From the NCBI RefSeq assembly GCF_045862745.1, contig NZ_BQXN01000011.1, positions 1-64,000 on the forward strand: a DNA stretch of 64,000 bases. The letters run 5' to 3'. The notes under the pieces were generated by a model, which had not been told where the DNA came from, ran no database searches, and was given only the letters and a program-made list of their open reading frames with translations. This document shows positions 24,263 through 33,300 of this stretch, in pieces; position 1 is the stretch's first letter, and every line of letters starts with the position of its first letter. The stretch comes from Furfurilactobacillus entadae (lineage in GTDB: Bacteria > Bacillota > Bacilli > Lactobacillales > Lactobacillaceae). Both the position numbers and the translations under genes were made by a program.

Positions 24263-27016
24263 CTATTTTTCCACATCTTGTAACTTTTGGTTGTCATCAA
24301 GCTGTGAGAAGCCCTGTAAGTGGATGTGTTGCAAGTAGACCATTGTTCCCCATAGAAGGGCCGCAAAGATCACAGCCATCATTAAGAGCAAGCCAGTTGC
24401 GTTCCACGCGGTGCTAGCTCCTAACCCCGCCGTCAATCCTTCACGCAATCCCAAGATGGAATACGTCATCGGAAGGAACGGATGAATGGCATTGTAGAAT
24501 CCGTTTGTCACTTGCATTGGGAATGTCCCACCTGAACCACCAAGTTGCAGCATCAGAAGGACCATCGCAATGAAACGACCCGGGTTATCCAACAACATGG
24601 ACAGGAACATAACGAGGAACATTGAAGCCACCGAGAACGCCGTTGCAACAGCAAACATCATGCCTGGGTGCATAACCTCTAGCCCAAATAACATCATGAA
24701 GCCTGTTTCAACCAAGGCTTGAACAATCGCAACCACTAATCCGACAGAAGCTTTACTGAAGAACCATGCCGTCGCACTTTGATCTTCCATCGAAATTTTC
24801 CGAATTGGGTAGGCAAAGTTGAAGACGATTGCCCCAACGTAGAGGGCCACTGACAGCACGTATGGTGCCAAGGCGTGACCGTAGTTCTTAACGGTACTGT
24901 AGCTCTTGTGCTTCAACGTTGTTGGTGCACTGAACATGTCAGATGTCTTGCTTGATAGTGGCATGCTGTTGACTTGTTTTGCACCGTCACCCAATGAATC
25001 AGACAACTTCACAGAACCCGTAACCAACTGCTTGTTACCATTCTTCAATGCTGGTGAGTTAGCGTTCAATTGTGACGTTCCGTCAGCTAATTGCGCCACC
25101 CCATTACTCAACGTTGGGATTTGACCATTCAACTGGTTCAATCCACCAGCCAGTTGGTAAGACCCGTTAGCAAGTTGTTGGACACCGCTAACTAACGTTG
25201 GGACCTGCGTGTTTAACTGGTTCAAACCACCAGCCAGTTGGTAAGAACCATTGGCGAGCTGTTGAACCCCGCTAACAAGTGTTGGAACTTGTGTGTTTAA
25301 CTGTGATGTCCCATTAGCCAACTGACTCGTTCCAGATGTCAGTGCACCAGACTGTGCGTTCAATTGAGAAGCACCGCTAGCCGCAGTTCCAACACCGTTA
25401 ACATACGTTTGTAACTGCGCCAACTGTGTTGACATTCCGCCAGCCTGAACTTCAAGTGCCTTCAGCTGGTTAATCGTATCCTGACTCGTCAACGCATTTG
25501 CCGTGTTCAGCAAGGCTGAGGCTTGAGCAAATGTCGTTGTTGCCGTGCTTGATAATTGCTTCGTATCGATGCCGTTAATTGCAGACAGTGCCGGCGTCAT
25601 TTGTGACATCAATGGTGTCAGCTGAGCTGATAGACCATCATTAACGGCCTTTGCTCCTGCCTGAGCTGTTAAGGCACCCGTTTTACCAGTCTTAACATCC
25701 CCACTAATGGCAGCAATCGCTGTCTGCTTATCAGCGTCACTCAGCGATGAGTTTTGAATGTCCGCAACAATCTTATCAAATGAATCATTAGCCGTTCCAG
25801 CAGCACTTTGAACCGTGTTCAAGCCACTGTTAGCACTAGCTACACCCTTTTGCAGGTCGGCTACGTTAATCCCAGCCAAACTTTCTTTAAGTGCTGCTAA
25901 TTTATCAAGCGCACCCATTTGTGACTGTAAACTAGCCATGTTTGCTTGCAGACCCGGTGTTGCATCATGAACAGACTGCATCGCTGTTAACATGGCTGGC
26001 AGTTGTGATAACTGTGCTGACGCACTCTGGATGTTTTGTAGTCCAGCCGTAATCTTGCCGTTGTTTGCGGATAATTGTCCTAAGCCGCTGTTCAACTGAC
26101 TAACTGCGGCCGTGTACTGCTGAGCACCGGCATTCACAGCCTTACTTCCGTTAGCTAATTGACCAACACCGCTTGCCAATGAGCCTGTACTCCCATTAAG
26201 CGTCTGTAACCCGCTGTTCAGTGTGTTGCCACCGTTGGCTAGCTGGTTAACACCGCTTGCCAGTGAGCCCGTACTCCCGTTTAACGTTTGAAGTCCGTTA
26301 TTCAGTGCGTTCCCACCGTCAGCGAGTTGGTTAACGCCGCTCGCTAATGGACCGACACTCATCTTCATGGTTTGAACACCGTCATTGACCTGGCTCACAG
26401 CCGCCGTATACGTGTCAATTCCTGTCCCAAGGGTCTTTTGCCCCTTCGACAAGGTCTTTGCCCCGTTAGCAGCCTGCGTCATCCCCTTACCAACCTTTTT
26501 CACTTGGCTAAAGGTGGCGTCGGCATACGCTTTGATCACCGTTTGGCGGATCTTTTCGTTTAGCCCGGTCGCCCCAATTTGACTGATAACTTCCCCAATG
26601 TAGTTCAATGAACCATTGGTTTCATATTGAATCGTCATTTTCTTGGGGTTCTTGCTTAAAACGGACGCTGCATTCTTGGACGTGTCCTTCGGGAAGGTCA
26701 CGATCGTATAATACTTTTTGTCCTTTAAGCCCTGTTTTGCTTTCTTTTCAGAAACAAACCACCAGCCCAGTTGATGATCTTTTTTCAAAGACTTCACTGC
26801 CTGATCTCCGACGTCTAATTTCTGACCCTGATATGTGACCGCCTTGTCGTTATTAACAACGGCAACGGGCAAATGCTGCGTTTCACCATATGGATTCCAC
26901 ACAGACTTCAGGAAGAAAATACTGTACAAGAATGGAATGATCATAATTGCTAAAACCGAAATCAAAATCAACCGGTTTTTGCCAATAAACTTCCATTCTT
27001 TGGCAACCATTTTCAC
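24263..27016 (-). CDS. YhgE/Pip family membrane protein
   Basis: 917 residues from a GTG at 27016 (AGGTGG ribosome binding site 6 bases before). One membrane segment near residues 16-36 is followed by a ~650-residue extracellular part made of short repeats of the type LASGVNQLANGGNTLNSGLQ, predicted as long helices or coiled coil. Five to six membrane segments near the C-terminus (~715-905) match the YhgE/Pip C-terminal domain, including the motif GLREGLTAGLG. A ~28-residue unit with TLVSGVQQLANGSYQLAGG is directly duplicated at residues ~575-630. The family includes the lactococcal phage infection protein Pip and ESX/T7SS-related YueB-like proteins; it resembles ABC-2 permeases at its C-terminus. 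No ESX genes are adjacent, so the role here is not known. Length is within the family range. Confidence 0.85.
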   Translation of the reverse strand: MKMVAKEWKFIGKNRLILISVLAIMIIPFLYSIFFLKSVWNPYGETQHLPVAVVNNDKAVTYQGQKLDVGDQAVKSLKKDHQLGWWFVSEKKAKQGLKDKKYYTIVTFPKDTSKNAASVLSKNPKKMTIQYETNGSLNYIGEVISQIGATGLNEKIRQTVIKAYADATFSQVKKVGKGMTQAANGAKTLSKGQKTLGTGIDTYTAAVSQVNDGVQTMKMSVGPLASGVNQLADGGNALNNGLQTLNGSTGSLASGVNQLANGGNTLNSGLQTLNGSTGSLASGVGQLANGSKAVNAGAQQYTAAVSQLNSGLGQLSANNGKITAGLQNIQSASAQLSQLPAMLTAMQSVHDATPGLQANMASLQSQMGALDKLAALKESLAGINVADLQKGVASANSGLNTVQSAAGTANDSFDKIVADIQNSSLSDADKQTAIAAISGDVKTGKTGALTAQAGAKAVNDGLSAQLTPLMSQMTPALSAINGIDTKQLSSTATTTFAQASALLNTANALTSQDTINQLKALEVQAGGMSTQLAQLQTYVNGVGTAASGASQLNAQSGALTSGTSQLANGTSQLNTQVPTLVSGVQQLANGSYQLAGGLNQLNTQVPTLVSGVQQLANGSYQLAGGLNQLNGQIPTLSNGVAQLADGTSQLNANSPALKNGNKQLVTGSVKLSDSLGDGAKQVNSMPLSSKTSDMFSAPTTLKHKSYSTVKNYGHALAPYVLSVALYVGAIVFNFAYPIRKISMEDQSATAWFFSKASVGLVVAIVQALVETGFMMLFGLEVMHPGMMFAVATAFSVASMFLVMFLSMLLDNPGRFIAMVLLMLQLGGSGGTFPMQVTNGFYNAIHPFLPMTYSILGLREGLTAGLGASTAWNATGLLLMMAVIFAALLWGTMVYLQHIHLQGFSQLDDNQKLQDVEK

Positions 27017-27077
27017 TTGGAGCCACCTCTACTTTTCTAGAATTGACGCGGCAGTTTTCCGCCGCTGTTCAGTCACT

Positions 27078-27112
27078 TACGCACCGTGGTGCTAATCCGC
27101 CATTGCGGATAT
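27078..27112. promoter_or_regulatory. Two small palindromes upstream of the YhgE/Pip gene
   Basis: GCACCGTGGTGC and ATCCGC-catt-GCGGAT lie side by side about 60-95 bases before the start of the YhgE/Pip gene. They could be operator sites or a hairpin in its leader; no regulator is assigned. Confidence 0.35.
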
Positions 27113-27204
27113 TACAAGTCCACAATATACACTGATTGACCACAAACCTCAACCACTTCTGAGCACCAATCCCGTTTGGGGGCGGTTACATTTTTGCCAA
27201 ATCA

Positions 27205-27263
27205 AAAGGGACTTAATCGCATGTGGGCTGCTTACTCATTAGCGCCACGCGATTAGCCCCTTT
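27205..27263 (-). terminator. Terminator after the sensor kinase gene
   Basis: A long imperfect hairpin, arms around AAAGGG..TTAATCGC and GCGATTA..CCCTTT, begins four bases after the kinase stop codon and is followed on the minus strand by TTTTGATTT. It is shorter than, and lacks the conserved boxes of, the E elements. Confidence 0.65.
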
Positions 27264-27266
27264 CCA

Positions 27267-28412
27267 TTAGCCTTCTGGTCGTTTTAACGGTTGATCTTGT
27301 CGGAGTGGTAAGTGAATGACAAAACTCGTTAAATTTGGATCTGATTCTGCAAAAATGTACCCACCATGACGTTCAACAATGCTTTGTGCAATGGCTAACC
27401 CTAAGCCAGTACCACCCGTCTCCTTTGACCGCGACTCTTCCACCCGGAAGAACCGTTCAAATAACTGATTAAGCGCTGCCGTTGGGATTTCTCGACCATC
27501 GTTTGACACGCGAACAATGACCTCCGTCGCCGTTGCCTGCGCCGTTAGTTCAATAAACGTCGCGTCCTCGCCATACTTTAGTGCGTTTGAAATCAGGTTA
27601 TTGAACACCCGCCCCATCTTTTCCGCATCAGCTTCCATCATGATGTTATCCGGCGTGGTGGTTGATGTAATCGTCAGGTTCTTCCGGCTTGCTTCCAGTT
27701 CATAACTGGCCGCCAACTGTTCGAGCATCTGGCTAAAGTTCACCGTGTTCATTGTGAGCTTCGTTTCGGTTCCCTGCATCTTAAGGTACTCAAACAGGTC
27801 CTCCACCAGTGATTTCATCTGGGTTGCCTTCAAATACGCAATATGCGCGTATTTAACCAGGTCTTCGTCTGTTTGGTACTGTTTATCCTCAATCAGTCCT
27901 AAGTAGCCAATAATCGACGTTAAAGGCGTTCTGATGTCATGACTGACATTCGTAATCAATTCATCCTTTGATCGCTCTGCTTGCCGCTCATCATTCATGG
28001 ACTGCGTGGCTGAATCAACCAGGGAGTTCACCGAGTCGACAACACGTTGCAACCGACTACTCAACCGAAACCGAATTCGGTGTTCCAAATGGCCCTCGGA
28101 GATGTAGTGCAACTCCGCAATGATGTGGTTCATTTGGTATAAGTGATACCGGCGAATCAGTCGCCATGACAGCACCCCGCAGTCAACCAGCACCAGTGCC
28201 GCAATGAACAAACTCTGGTAACTCCAGATGTAACGGCCGCCAATCACCAGTGAGCTCTTAATCATGTAGACCCCGCCAGCAATTCCGGGGTTCGAGTGCA
28301 AAACGTCATTTAAAATAACAACAATTGATAGATTTAAAAGGAGCAGCAACACAACGGTTACTACCCCTTCAAAAATCAACGACCACTTTTCACGTGGCGT
28401 TAGCTTCATCAT
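27267..28412 (-). CDS. Membrane sensor histidine kinase, VanS-like
   Basis: 381 residues. Two membrane segments (~15-35 and ~64-84) flank a short extracellular loop of about 30 residues, followed by a HAMP-like linker, a dimerisation/phosphoacceptor domain with His158 in NVSHDIRTPLTS, and an ATP-binding domain with an N box (NLISNALKYG), a G1-like DGRE and G2 GGTGLGLAI. The start overlaps the stop of the response regulator gene by one base (TAATG), so the two are translated together. A small sensing loop like this is typical of kinases for cell-envelope signals in Firmicutes. VanS-like refers to overall architecture only; no van resistance genes are present. Confidence 0.9.
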   Translation of the reverse strand: MMKLTPREKWSLIFEGVVTVVLLLLLNLSIVVILNDVLHSNPGIAGGVYMIKSSLVIGGRYIWSYQSLFIAALVLVDCGVLSWRLIRRYHLYQMNHIIAELHYISEGHLEHRIRFRLSSRLQRVVDSVNSLVDSATQSMNDERQAERSKDELITNVSHDIRTPLTSIIGYLGLIEDKQYQTDEDLVKYAHIAYLKATQMKSLVEDLFEYLKMQGTETKLTMNTVNFSQMLEQLAASYELEASRKNLTITSTTTPDNIMMEADAEKMGRVFNNLISNALKYGEDATFIELTAQATATEVIVRVSNDGREIPTAALNQLFERFFRVEESRSKETGGTGLGLAIAQSIVERHGGYIFAESDPNLTSFVIHLPLRQDQPLKRPEG

Positions 28413-29101
28413 TAGTGTGCCTCAATCTTGTAACCAACACCCCAGACGGTCTCGATTACCTTCTCGCCGTTTGTCGCTTCTTCAATTTTGTCACGGAGAT
28501 GGCTCACATGGACCATGACGGTCTTAGCGGACACCACCGACTCTTGTTGCCAGACCCGTTCAAAGATGTCATCCGCAGAAAAGACACGGTTCGGATGACT
28601 CGCTAATAGGTACAAAATTCCAAACTCAAGCGCCGTTAACTGAATGGTTTGCCCATCAATCGTCTTCACTTCGTGTGAATCCTTGTTGATCGTCAGTGGC
28701 CCGATATCTAACACGTCTGGTGTATCTGAGGTCACGTGATCTTCAGACCGCCGTAACAGTGACTTGACCCGCGCCATGACTTCCAGTGGGTTAAACGGCT
28801 TTGTCACGTAATCATCAGCGCCAGAAATTAGGCCCTGAATCTTATCCATGTCACCCGTTTTGGCTGACAAGATCAAAATCGGAATCTGTGAGTCTTTCCG
28901 AACCTGTTTAACCACTTCGATCCCGTTCATTTCAGGCATCATGATGTCTAAGATCATCAACCCGATGTCTGGGTTCGTGTTTAGCTTTGTAATGGCGTCC
29001 TTCCCCGTGTAAGCAGAGATGGGCTCGTAACCTTCGTTTTTAATGTAAATTTCCAACAATTGTGCGATTTCTTTATCATCGTCAACAACTAAAATCTTCA
29101 T
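28412..29101 (-). CDS. OmpR-family response regulator, VanR-like
   Basis: 229 residues. Receiver domain 1-~120 with acidic pocket Asp8/Asp9, phosphoacceptor Asp52 in LDIMMPEMNG, and Lys101 in VTKPFNP. C-terminal winged-helix DNA-binding domain (~130-229) with TALEFGILYLLASHPNRVF and the terminal WGVGYK. It is first in a two-gene operon with the kinase. Neighbouring YhgE/Pip and VanZ genes would fit a cell-envelope regulon, but the targets are not shown by the sequence. Confidence 0.92.
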   Translation of the reverse strand: MKILVVDDDKEIAQLLEIYIKNEGYEPISAYTGKDAITKLNTNPDIGLMILDIMMPEMNGIEVVKQVRKDSQIPILILSAKTGDMDKIQGLISGADDYVTKPFNPLEVMARVKSLLRRSEDHVTSDTPDVLDIGPLTINKDSHEVKTIDGQTIQLTALEFGILYLLASHPNRVFSADDIFERVWQQESVVSAKTVMVHVSHLRDKIEEATNGEKVIETVWGVGYKIEAH

Positions 29102-29254
29102 CGAGATTATCCTCCAATTGACTCCTTTAGCCCGCTCGACGTCCTACAACGGAGCGGTTACCTTGGGTTCATTCTACTAGAGTTTTCCGCTGGGGACAAA
29201 TTAAGAAAGTGCAAGGATTTGCGGTTTGACCCTTTTTAGCGACCGACCAAACAC
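29102..29254 (-). promoter_or_regulatory. Upstream region of the two-component operon
   Basis: About 150 bases between the response regulator start and element E2. It should contain the operon promoter; I see no clear consensus promoter or palindrome. Confidence 0.3.
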
Positions 29255-29484
29255 CCGTAAACGCGAAACAAAGCGCAGACTTCTGACTCATCTAACACAA
29301 ACAAGCACCTCATGGACATGAACCGTCCATAAGGCCGCCACCAGCGGTTTACTGCCGTAAACGCGAAACAAAGCGCAGGCTTCTGACTCATCTAACACAA
29401 ACAAGCACCTCATGGACATGAACCGTCCATAAGGTGCTTGTTTGTGTTACCTGAGGGAGCCTAAACACGCTTTGTTTCGCTCTG
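29255..29484 (-). repeat. Nested-hairpin intergenic element E2 with a duplicated 3' half
   Basis: The complete copy spans 29363-29480: outer stem 29468-29480 with 29363-29375 (13 bp perfect, CGCTTTGTTTCGC type), inner stem 29432-29449 with 29393-29410 (18 bp perfect), small apical stem tggac/gtcca. Minus-strand boxes GTTTAGGC, CTCAGGTAA and TTAGATGAG are present. The 3' half is repeated once exactly 100 bases away (29257 and 29357), with only a few differences. It begins 3-8 bases after the stop codon of the DUF1129 gene. Confidence 0.88.
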
Positions 29485-29487
29485 CTC

Positions 29488-30249
29488 TTATCTTCTTCTG
29501 TTTCTTCCAGCCGCACCGGAGAACATACCACCGACCACGTTGAAACGCCGCCGGATCCACATGTCACCCCCAAATGAAGCCAATGCAATGACGATGTACA
29601 GCCATGCTGGAACGATTGGGTTGATTGCTTGTGGTAACAGGCTAACTGCTGCAAACAGCACCAAAATCCCCACTAACAGGCCGGCCATGTAGAGTAAGAT
29701 CCGCCACAACGGCAACCGTTGATGACCACTCGCTGGGTTCAAGATTGGTGTTAACCACGCCCAGCCAAGACCGAAGACGGCGGAAACCAGGATGATCCCC
29801 ACAATCCCCATTTGACCAGATTGTGCTGCTGATGCCTTTGAAAAGTAACCCAGGATCCCGTACATCGCTGTAAAGATTGCCAGAATACTCAACATGCTGT
29901 CAGCTGCTGTTGGCCAAAAACCAGCCATTTCACCCTGACCGTTAACGGCACCAGGCTTAGCAGGCCCGTTGATCAACTCCTCAGCGTAGGCCGTTGGTGT
30001 TCCAAACAGCTGTTTCGCCGTTTGCCCCGTCTTCTGGCCTTCCTGAAGCTTCGTCAACGTTTCATCAAGCTGGGTGTTCCGCTTTTCACCCGTGTAGTTT
30101 TGTTGGTCTAACATTTTGTTCAGCTGGAACATGAATTCTTCGTTCCGTTTTGTCAAACCAATCCCACTGTAGCGGCTGACATCCGTCCGTGCCTGGCCCC
30201 GGTGTTCTTGCTTTGCGTTCGCGTTACGTTCGCGATTTTCTTCACTCAC
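29488..30249 (-). CDS. DUF1129 family membrane protein
   Basis: 253 residues: a polar N-terminus rich in Glu, Arg, Asn and Lys (~1-105) with a helical segment (EEFMFQLNKMLDQQNYTGEK), then about five membrane segments (~112-240) and an Arg-rich tail. DUF1129 proteins commonly sit next to ychF in lactobacilli, as here (22 bases after ychF). Function unknown. Last gene of the rsmG-noc-parA-parB-DUF951-ychF cluster, ending at element E2. Confidence 0.8.
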   Translation of the reverse strand: MSEENRERNANAKQEHRGQARTDVSRYSGIGLTKRNEEFMFQLNKMLDQQNYTGEKRNTQLDETLTKLQEGQKTGQTAKQLFGTPTAYAEELINGPAKPGAVNGQGEMAGFWPTAADSMLSILAIFTAMYGILGYFSKASAAQSGQMGIVGIILVSAVFGLGWAWLTPILNPASGHQRLPLWRILLYMAGLLVGILVLFAAVSLLPQAINPIVPAWLYIVIALASFGGDMWIRRRFNVVGGMFSGAAGRNRRR

Positions 30250-30271
30250 AATCAGTTCTCCCCACTTTTAT

Positions 30272-31375
30272 TTAGACGTTAAACCGGAATTCGACGATGT
30301 CACCATCCTGCATCACGTATTCCCTACCTTCGACCCGAAGCTTACCGGCTTCACGAACCTTTTGAATCGTTCCCTGTTCGTCAAGATCAGCAAACGACAT
30401 CACTTCCGCCCGGATAAAGCCACGTTCAAAGTCAGAATGAATGATTCCGGCAGCTTGCGGCGCCTTTGTTCCAGCACGGAACGTCCAGGCACGCGTTTCC
30501 TTACCACCGGCAGTGAAGAACGTTTCCAACCCCAGCAACTTGTAAGAAGCCCGAATCAACTTGTTCAAACCGGGTTCTTCAACCCCTTCAGCTTCAAGAA
30601 ATTCCTGTTTGTCTTCATCAGGCATTTCAGCAATTTCTTCTTCCGTCCGGGCGGAAACAGCAACCACACCGCTTCCTTCCGTCTTGGCAAAATCAGCAAT
30701 TTGTTGAACATATGGTGAGGCGTCTGGGTCAGCCATGTCATCTTCGGCGATGTTGGCCACATACAACACTGGCTTTGACGTCAGCAGGAACAGGCCATCG
30801 ACCACTTTTTGTTCATCCTTGTCGAAGTCCAGTGTGCGAACACTCTTTCCGGCTTCAAGAACCGGTTTGATCTGCTTCAACACGCTGTATTCAGCGATTG
30901 CATCCTTTTCCTTGGCGTTTGTCGCCGCCTTTTCCACCTTGGCGTACCGTTTGGTGACAGCATCTAAGTCGGCAATGATCAGTTCTGTGTTGATCGTATC
31001 AATGTCTTCTAAGGGATCCACCGTTCCGGTTACACTGGTGATGTTGTCATCATCAAATGCCCGAACCACGTGAACAATGGCATTCACTTGGCGAATGTTT
31101 TCAAGGAACTTGTTTCCCAGACCTTCACCCTTGCTGGCCCCCTTAACAATTCCGGCAATGTCCGTAAATTCAAACGTTGTTGGAATCACCTTGTCGGCTG
31201 GTTCAATCTCTTGAATCCGTGCCAAGCGGGCGTCTGGGACTTCAACCATCCCCACGTTTGGTTCAATGGTTGCGAATGGATAGTTGGCCATTTCTGCTCC
31301 GGCCTTGGTAATTGCGTTAAAAAGCGTTGACTTACCCACGTTTGGTAAGCCGACAATTCCTGCTGTTAAAGCCAT
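30272..31375 (-). CDS. ychF: Redox-responsive ATPase YchF (Obg family GTPase fold)
   Basis: 367 residues, the usual length. P-loop GLPNVGKST at residues 8-16, followed by the switch region, NIREVN-like segment (FLENIRQVNAIVHVVRAF), and a C-terminal TGS domain ending in GDIVEFRFNV. YchF/OLA1 proteins prefer ATP to GTP because of a changed G4 motif; they bind ribosomes and affect stress responses. The gene lies in the conserved chromosome-partitioning cluster between DUF951 and DUF1129. Confidence 0.97.
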   Translation of the reverse strand: MALTAGIVGLPNVGKSTLFNAITKAGAEMANYPFATIEPNVGMVEVPDARLARIQEIEPADKVIPTTFEFTDIAGIVKGASKGEGLGNKFLENIRQVNAIVHVVRAFDDDNITSVTGTVDPLEDIDTINTELIIADLDAVTKRYAKVEKAATNAKEKDAIAEYSVLKQIKPVLEAGKSVRTLDFDKDEQKVVDGLFLLTSKPVLYVANIAEDDMADPDASPYVQQIADFAKTEGSGVVAVSARTEEEIAEMPDEDKQEFLEAEGVEEPGLNKLIRASYKLLGLETFFTAGGKETRAWTFRAGTKAPQAAGIIHSDFERGFIRAEVMSFADLDEQGTIQKVREAGKLRVEGREYVMQDGDIVEFRFNV

Positions 31376-31400
31376 GTTTACAACTCACACTTTCTCCGAT

Positions 31401-31589
31401 TTATTCTGCTGACGCGCGGCGTAAAACCTTTTTTAGCTTCTTTTCGAATTCACGCCGCGGCATCATGATGAGGTGGTCACAACCAAGACACTTGATCTTG
31501 ATGTCCGCTCCGACCCGCGTGATTTCCCACTCGTTGGTCCCACATGGATGCGGCTTTTTCATTTCAACAACGTCGCCTTTGTCATACAT
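31401..31589 (-). CDS. DUF951 family protein
   Basis: 62 residues from an ATG at 31589 with GGAGG 8 bases upstream; a GTG one codon earlier is also possible. It contains the family's pattern VVEMKKPHPCGTNEWEI, an IKCLGCDH pair of cysteines and a MMPRREFEKKLKK helix. Cys and His positions suggest metal binding. The family is found between parB and ychF in many Firmicutes, exactly as here. Function unknown. Confidence 0.88.
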   Translation of the reverse strand: MYDKGDVVEMKKPHPCGTNEWEITRVGADIKIKCLGCDHLIMMPRREFEKKLKKVLRRASAE

Positions 31590-31619
31590 CACGAATACCT
31601 CCGTTGTCTTGTTTCTTCA

Positions 31620-32516
31620 CTAATCGAGCGAAATTCCTAGTAACTCAAGAATCCGCCCCAAATCATCATTTGACATGTAATCAATCTCAATGTGTCCTTG
31701 ACCCTTGGTACCGTTTGAAATCTGAACCTTTGTTCCAAACTTCTCCTGAAGTTGGGTTTCGGAAGCCCGGACATAGGCCGATTTCTTCGCTGCGGGCTTT
31801 GGCTTAGCTTGCTTATCGTTGTTCATTTCAGCAACAACTTTTTCCAGTTCACGCACCGTCATGCCATTTTTGGCAACCCGTCGTGCTAAACCAACAACCT
31901 TCTGCTTATCCTTTAACCCTAGAAGGGTCCGCGCCTGGCCCATTGACAGTTCTTCACTGGCTAACATTTCCTTGACTGGTGTTGGTAATCCCAGTAACCG
32001 CAAGTAATTTGCAATGTAAGGCCGGCTCTTCCCTAACCGCGCAGATACCTCTGCTTGCGTCAGGTTCAGCTTGTTCATCAACGTTTGGTAGGCTTCCGCT
32101 TCTTCCAGTGGTGATAAGTCTTCACGCTGAAGGTTTTCCAGCACGGCGACTTCCATCATTTCACGGTCATCCATGGGACGGACAATCGCTGGAATGGTCT
32201 GCCGGTTTGCTAACTTCGAGGCCCGAAAGCGCCGTTCACCAGCGATGATTTCATAACGGTTTAAACTCGCATCTGGCTGCCGGACGATGATTGGTTGGAA
32301 CACGCCGGACTTTTCGATGGAGCTCGCTAGTTCTTTTAACGCCTTGTTATCAAACGTTTGCCGTGGTTGGTATGGATTTGGCCGAATGTCTGCCAGCGCC
32401 AATTCCTGCACGTTTTCTGCGGTTACTTCACTGATATTTTGACTGAGGTCATTGTCCTGAAAGAGGGCTTCGATGCCACGGCCTAATCCTTTACCTGATG
32501 CATTTTTACTTGCCAT
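31620..32516 (-). CDS. parB: Chromosome partitioning protein ParB (Spo0J)
   Basis: 298 residues. N-terminal CTP-binding domain with the IRPNPYQPR motif and box II GERRFRA, central helix-turn-helix (LTQAEVSARLGKSRPYIANYLRLL), and a C-terminal dimerisation helix (LGRILELLGI). ParB binds parS near the origin and forms sliding clamps that load condensin. The start overlaps the parA end by 11 bases. A Lys/Ala-rich linker lies between the HTH part and the C-terminus. Confidence 0.96.
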   Translation of the reverse strand: MASKNASGKGLGRGIEALFQDNDLSQNISEVTAENVQELALADIRPNPYQPRQTFDNKALKELASSIEKSGVFQPIIVRQPDASLNRYEIIAGERRFRASKLANRQTIPAIVRPMDDREMMEVAVLENLQREDLSPLEEAEAYQTLMNKLNLTQAEVSARLGKSRPYIANYLRLLGLPTPVKEMLASEELSMGQARTLLGLKDKQKVVGLARRVAKNGMTVRELEKVVAEMNNDKQAKPKPAAKKSAYVRASETQLQEKFGTKVQISNGTKGQGHIEIDYMSNDDLGRILELLGISLD

Positions 32517-33276
32517 GCGCTGCTAGGACCTCCTCTGCTAACTGTGAATACACTTGTGCCCCACGAGACTTCGGATCGTAATCAATGATGGCCTGCCCAT
32601 GACTAGGTGCTTCTGACAACCGCACGTTCCGTGGAATAATGGTCTTGTAGACCCGGTCGCCAAAGTACTTTTGAACTTCTGCGTTCACTTCGGCTCCCAA
32701 GTTTGTCCGCGCGTCGAACATGGTCAACAGAACCCCTTCAATTCGCAGGCTCCGGTTAAAGTGCTTCTGAACCAACTTAATGGTGTTCAGCAACTGGCTT
32801 AACCCTTCCAAGGCATAATATTCACTTTGAACGGGGATCAAAATTGAATCACTAGCCGTAAAGGCGTTGATCGTTAACAGTCCTAACGACGGTGGACAAT
32901 CAATCAAAATAAAGTCGTAGTCATCGATCACCTCTTGCAAGGCGTCCTTTAACCGTGTCTCTCTGGCCATTAAGTTCGTCAATTCAATTTCGGCACCTGA
33001 CAACTGAATCGTGGCCGGAATAATGTCCATTCCTGGGTGATTCGTTGCTAAAATAACTTCCGAAACGGGGGTTTCATTGACCAAAATATCATAAATATCT
33101 TTTTGAATCGTGGCCTTTTGAATGCCGATCCCACTGGTAGCATTCCCCTGGGCGTCCGTATCTACTAGTAGAATGCGTTGCCCTTGGTTTGCGAGGCACG
33201 CGCCCAGATTAACACTGGTCGTGGTCTTCCCAACACCACCTTTTTGATTTGCGAGTGCAATTACGTATCCCATCAA
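32506..33276 (-). CDS. parA: ParA/Soj ATPase
   Basis: 256 residues. Deviant Walker A KGGVGKTT at residues 12-19, Walker A' near DTDAQGN, Walker B ILIDCPPS. It acts with ParB in origin segregation and DnaA control. The start may be the TTG at 33276 or the ATG one codon later; GAGGAG lies 6-9 bases upstream of both. It sits between noc and parB in one leftward operon. Confidence 0.96.
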   Translation of the reverse strand: MMGYVIALANQKGGVGKTTTSVNLGACLANQGQRILLVDTDAQGNATSGIGIQKATIQKDIYDILVNETPVSEVILATNHPGMDIIPATIQLSGAEIELTNLMARETRLKDALQEVIDDYDFILIDCPPSLGLLTINAFTASDSILIPVQSEYYALEGLSQLLNTIKLVQKHFNRSLRIEGVLLTMFDARTNLGAEVNAEVQKYFGDRVYKTIIPRNVRLSEAPSHGQAIIDYDPKSRGAQVYSQLAEEVLAAHGK

Positions 33277-33300
33277 CGTTAACTCCTCAATATCCTTTGG

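Noticed and set aside
27267..29101. Glycopeptide resistance locus, because of VanRS-like genes and a VanZ gene
   Set aside because: No vanH/A/X-type genes are present and VanZ lies 6 kb away in another unit; architecture alone does not show resistance.
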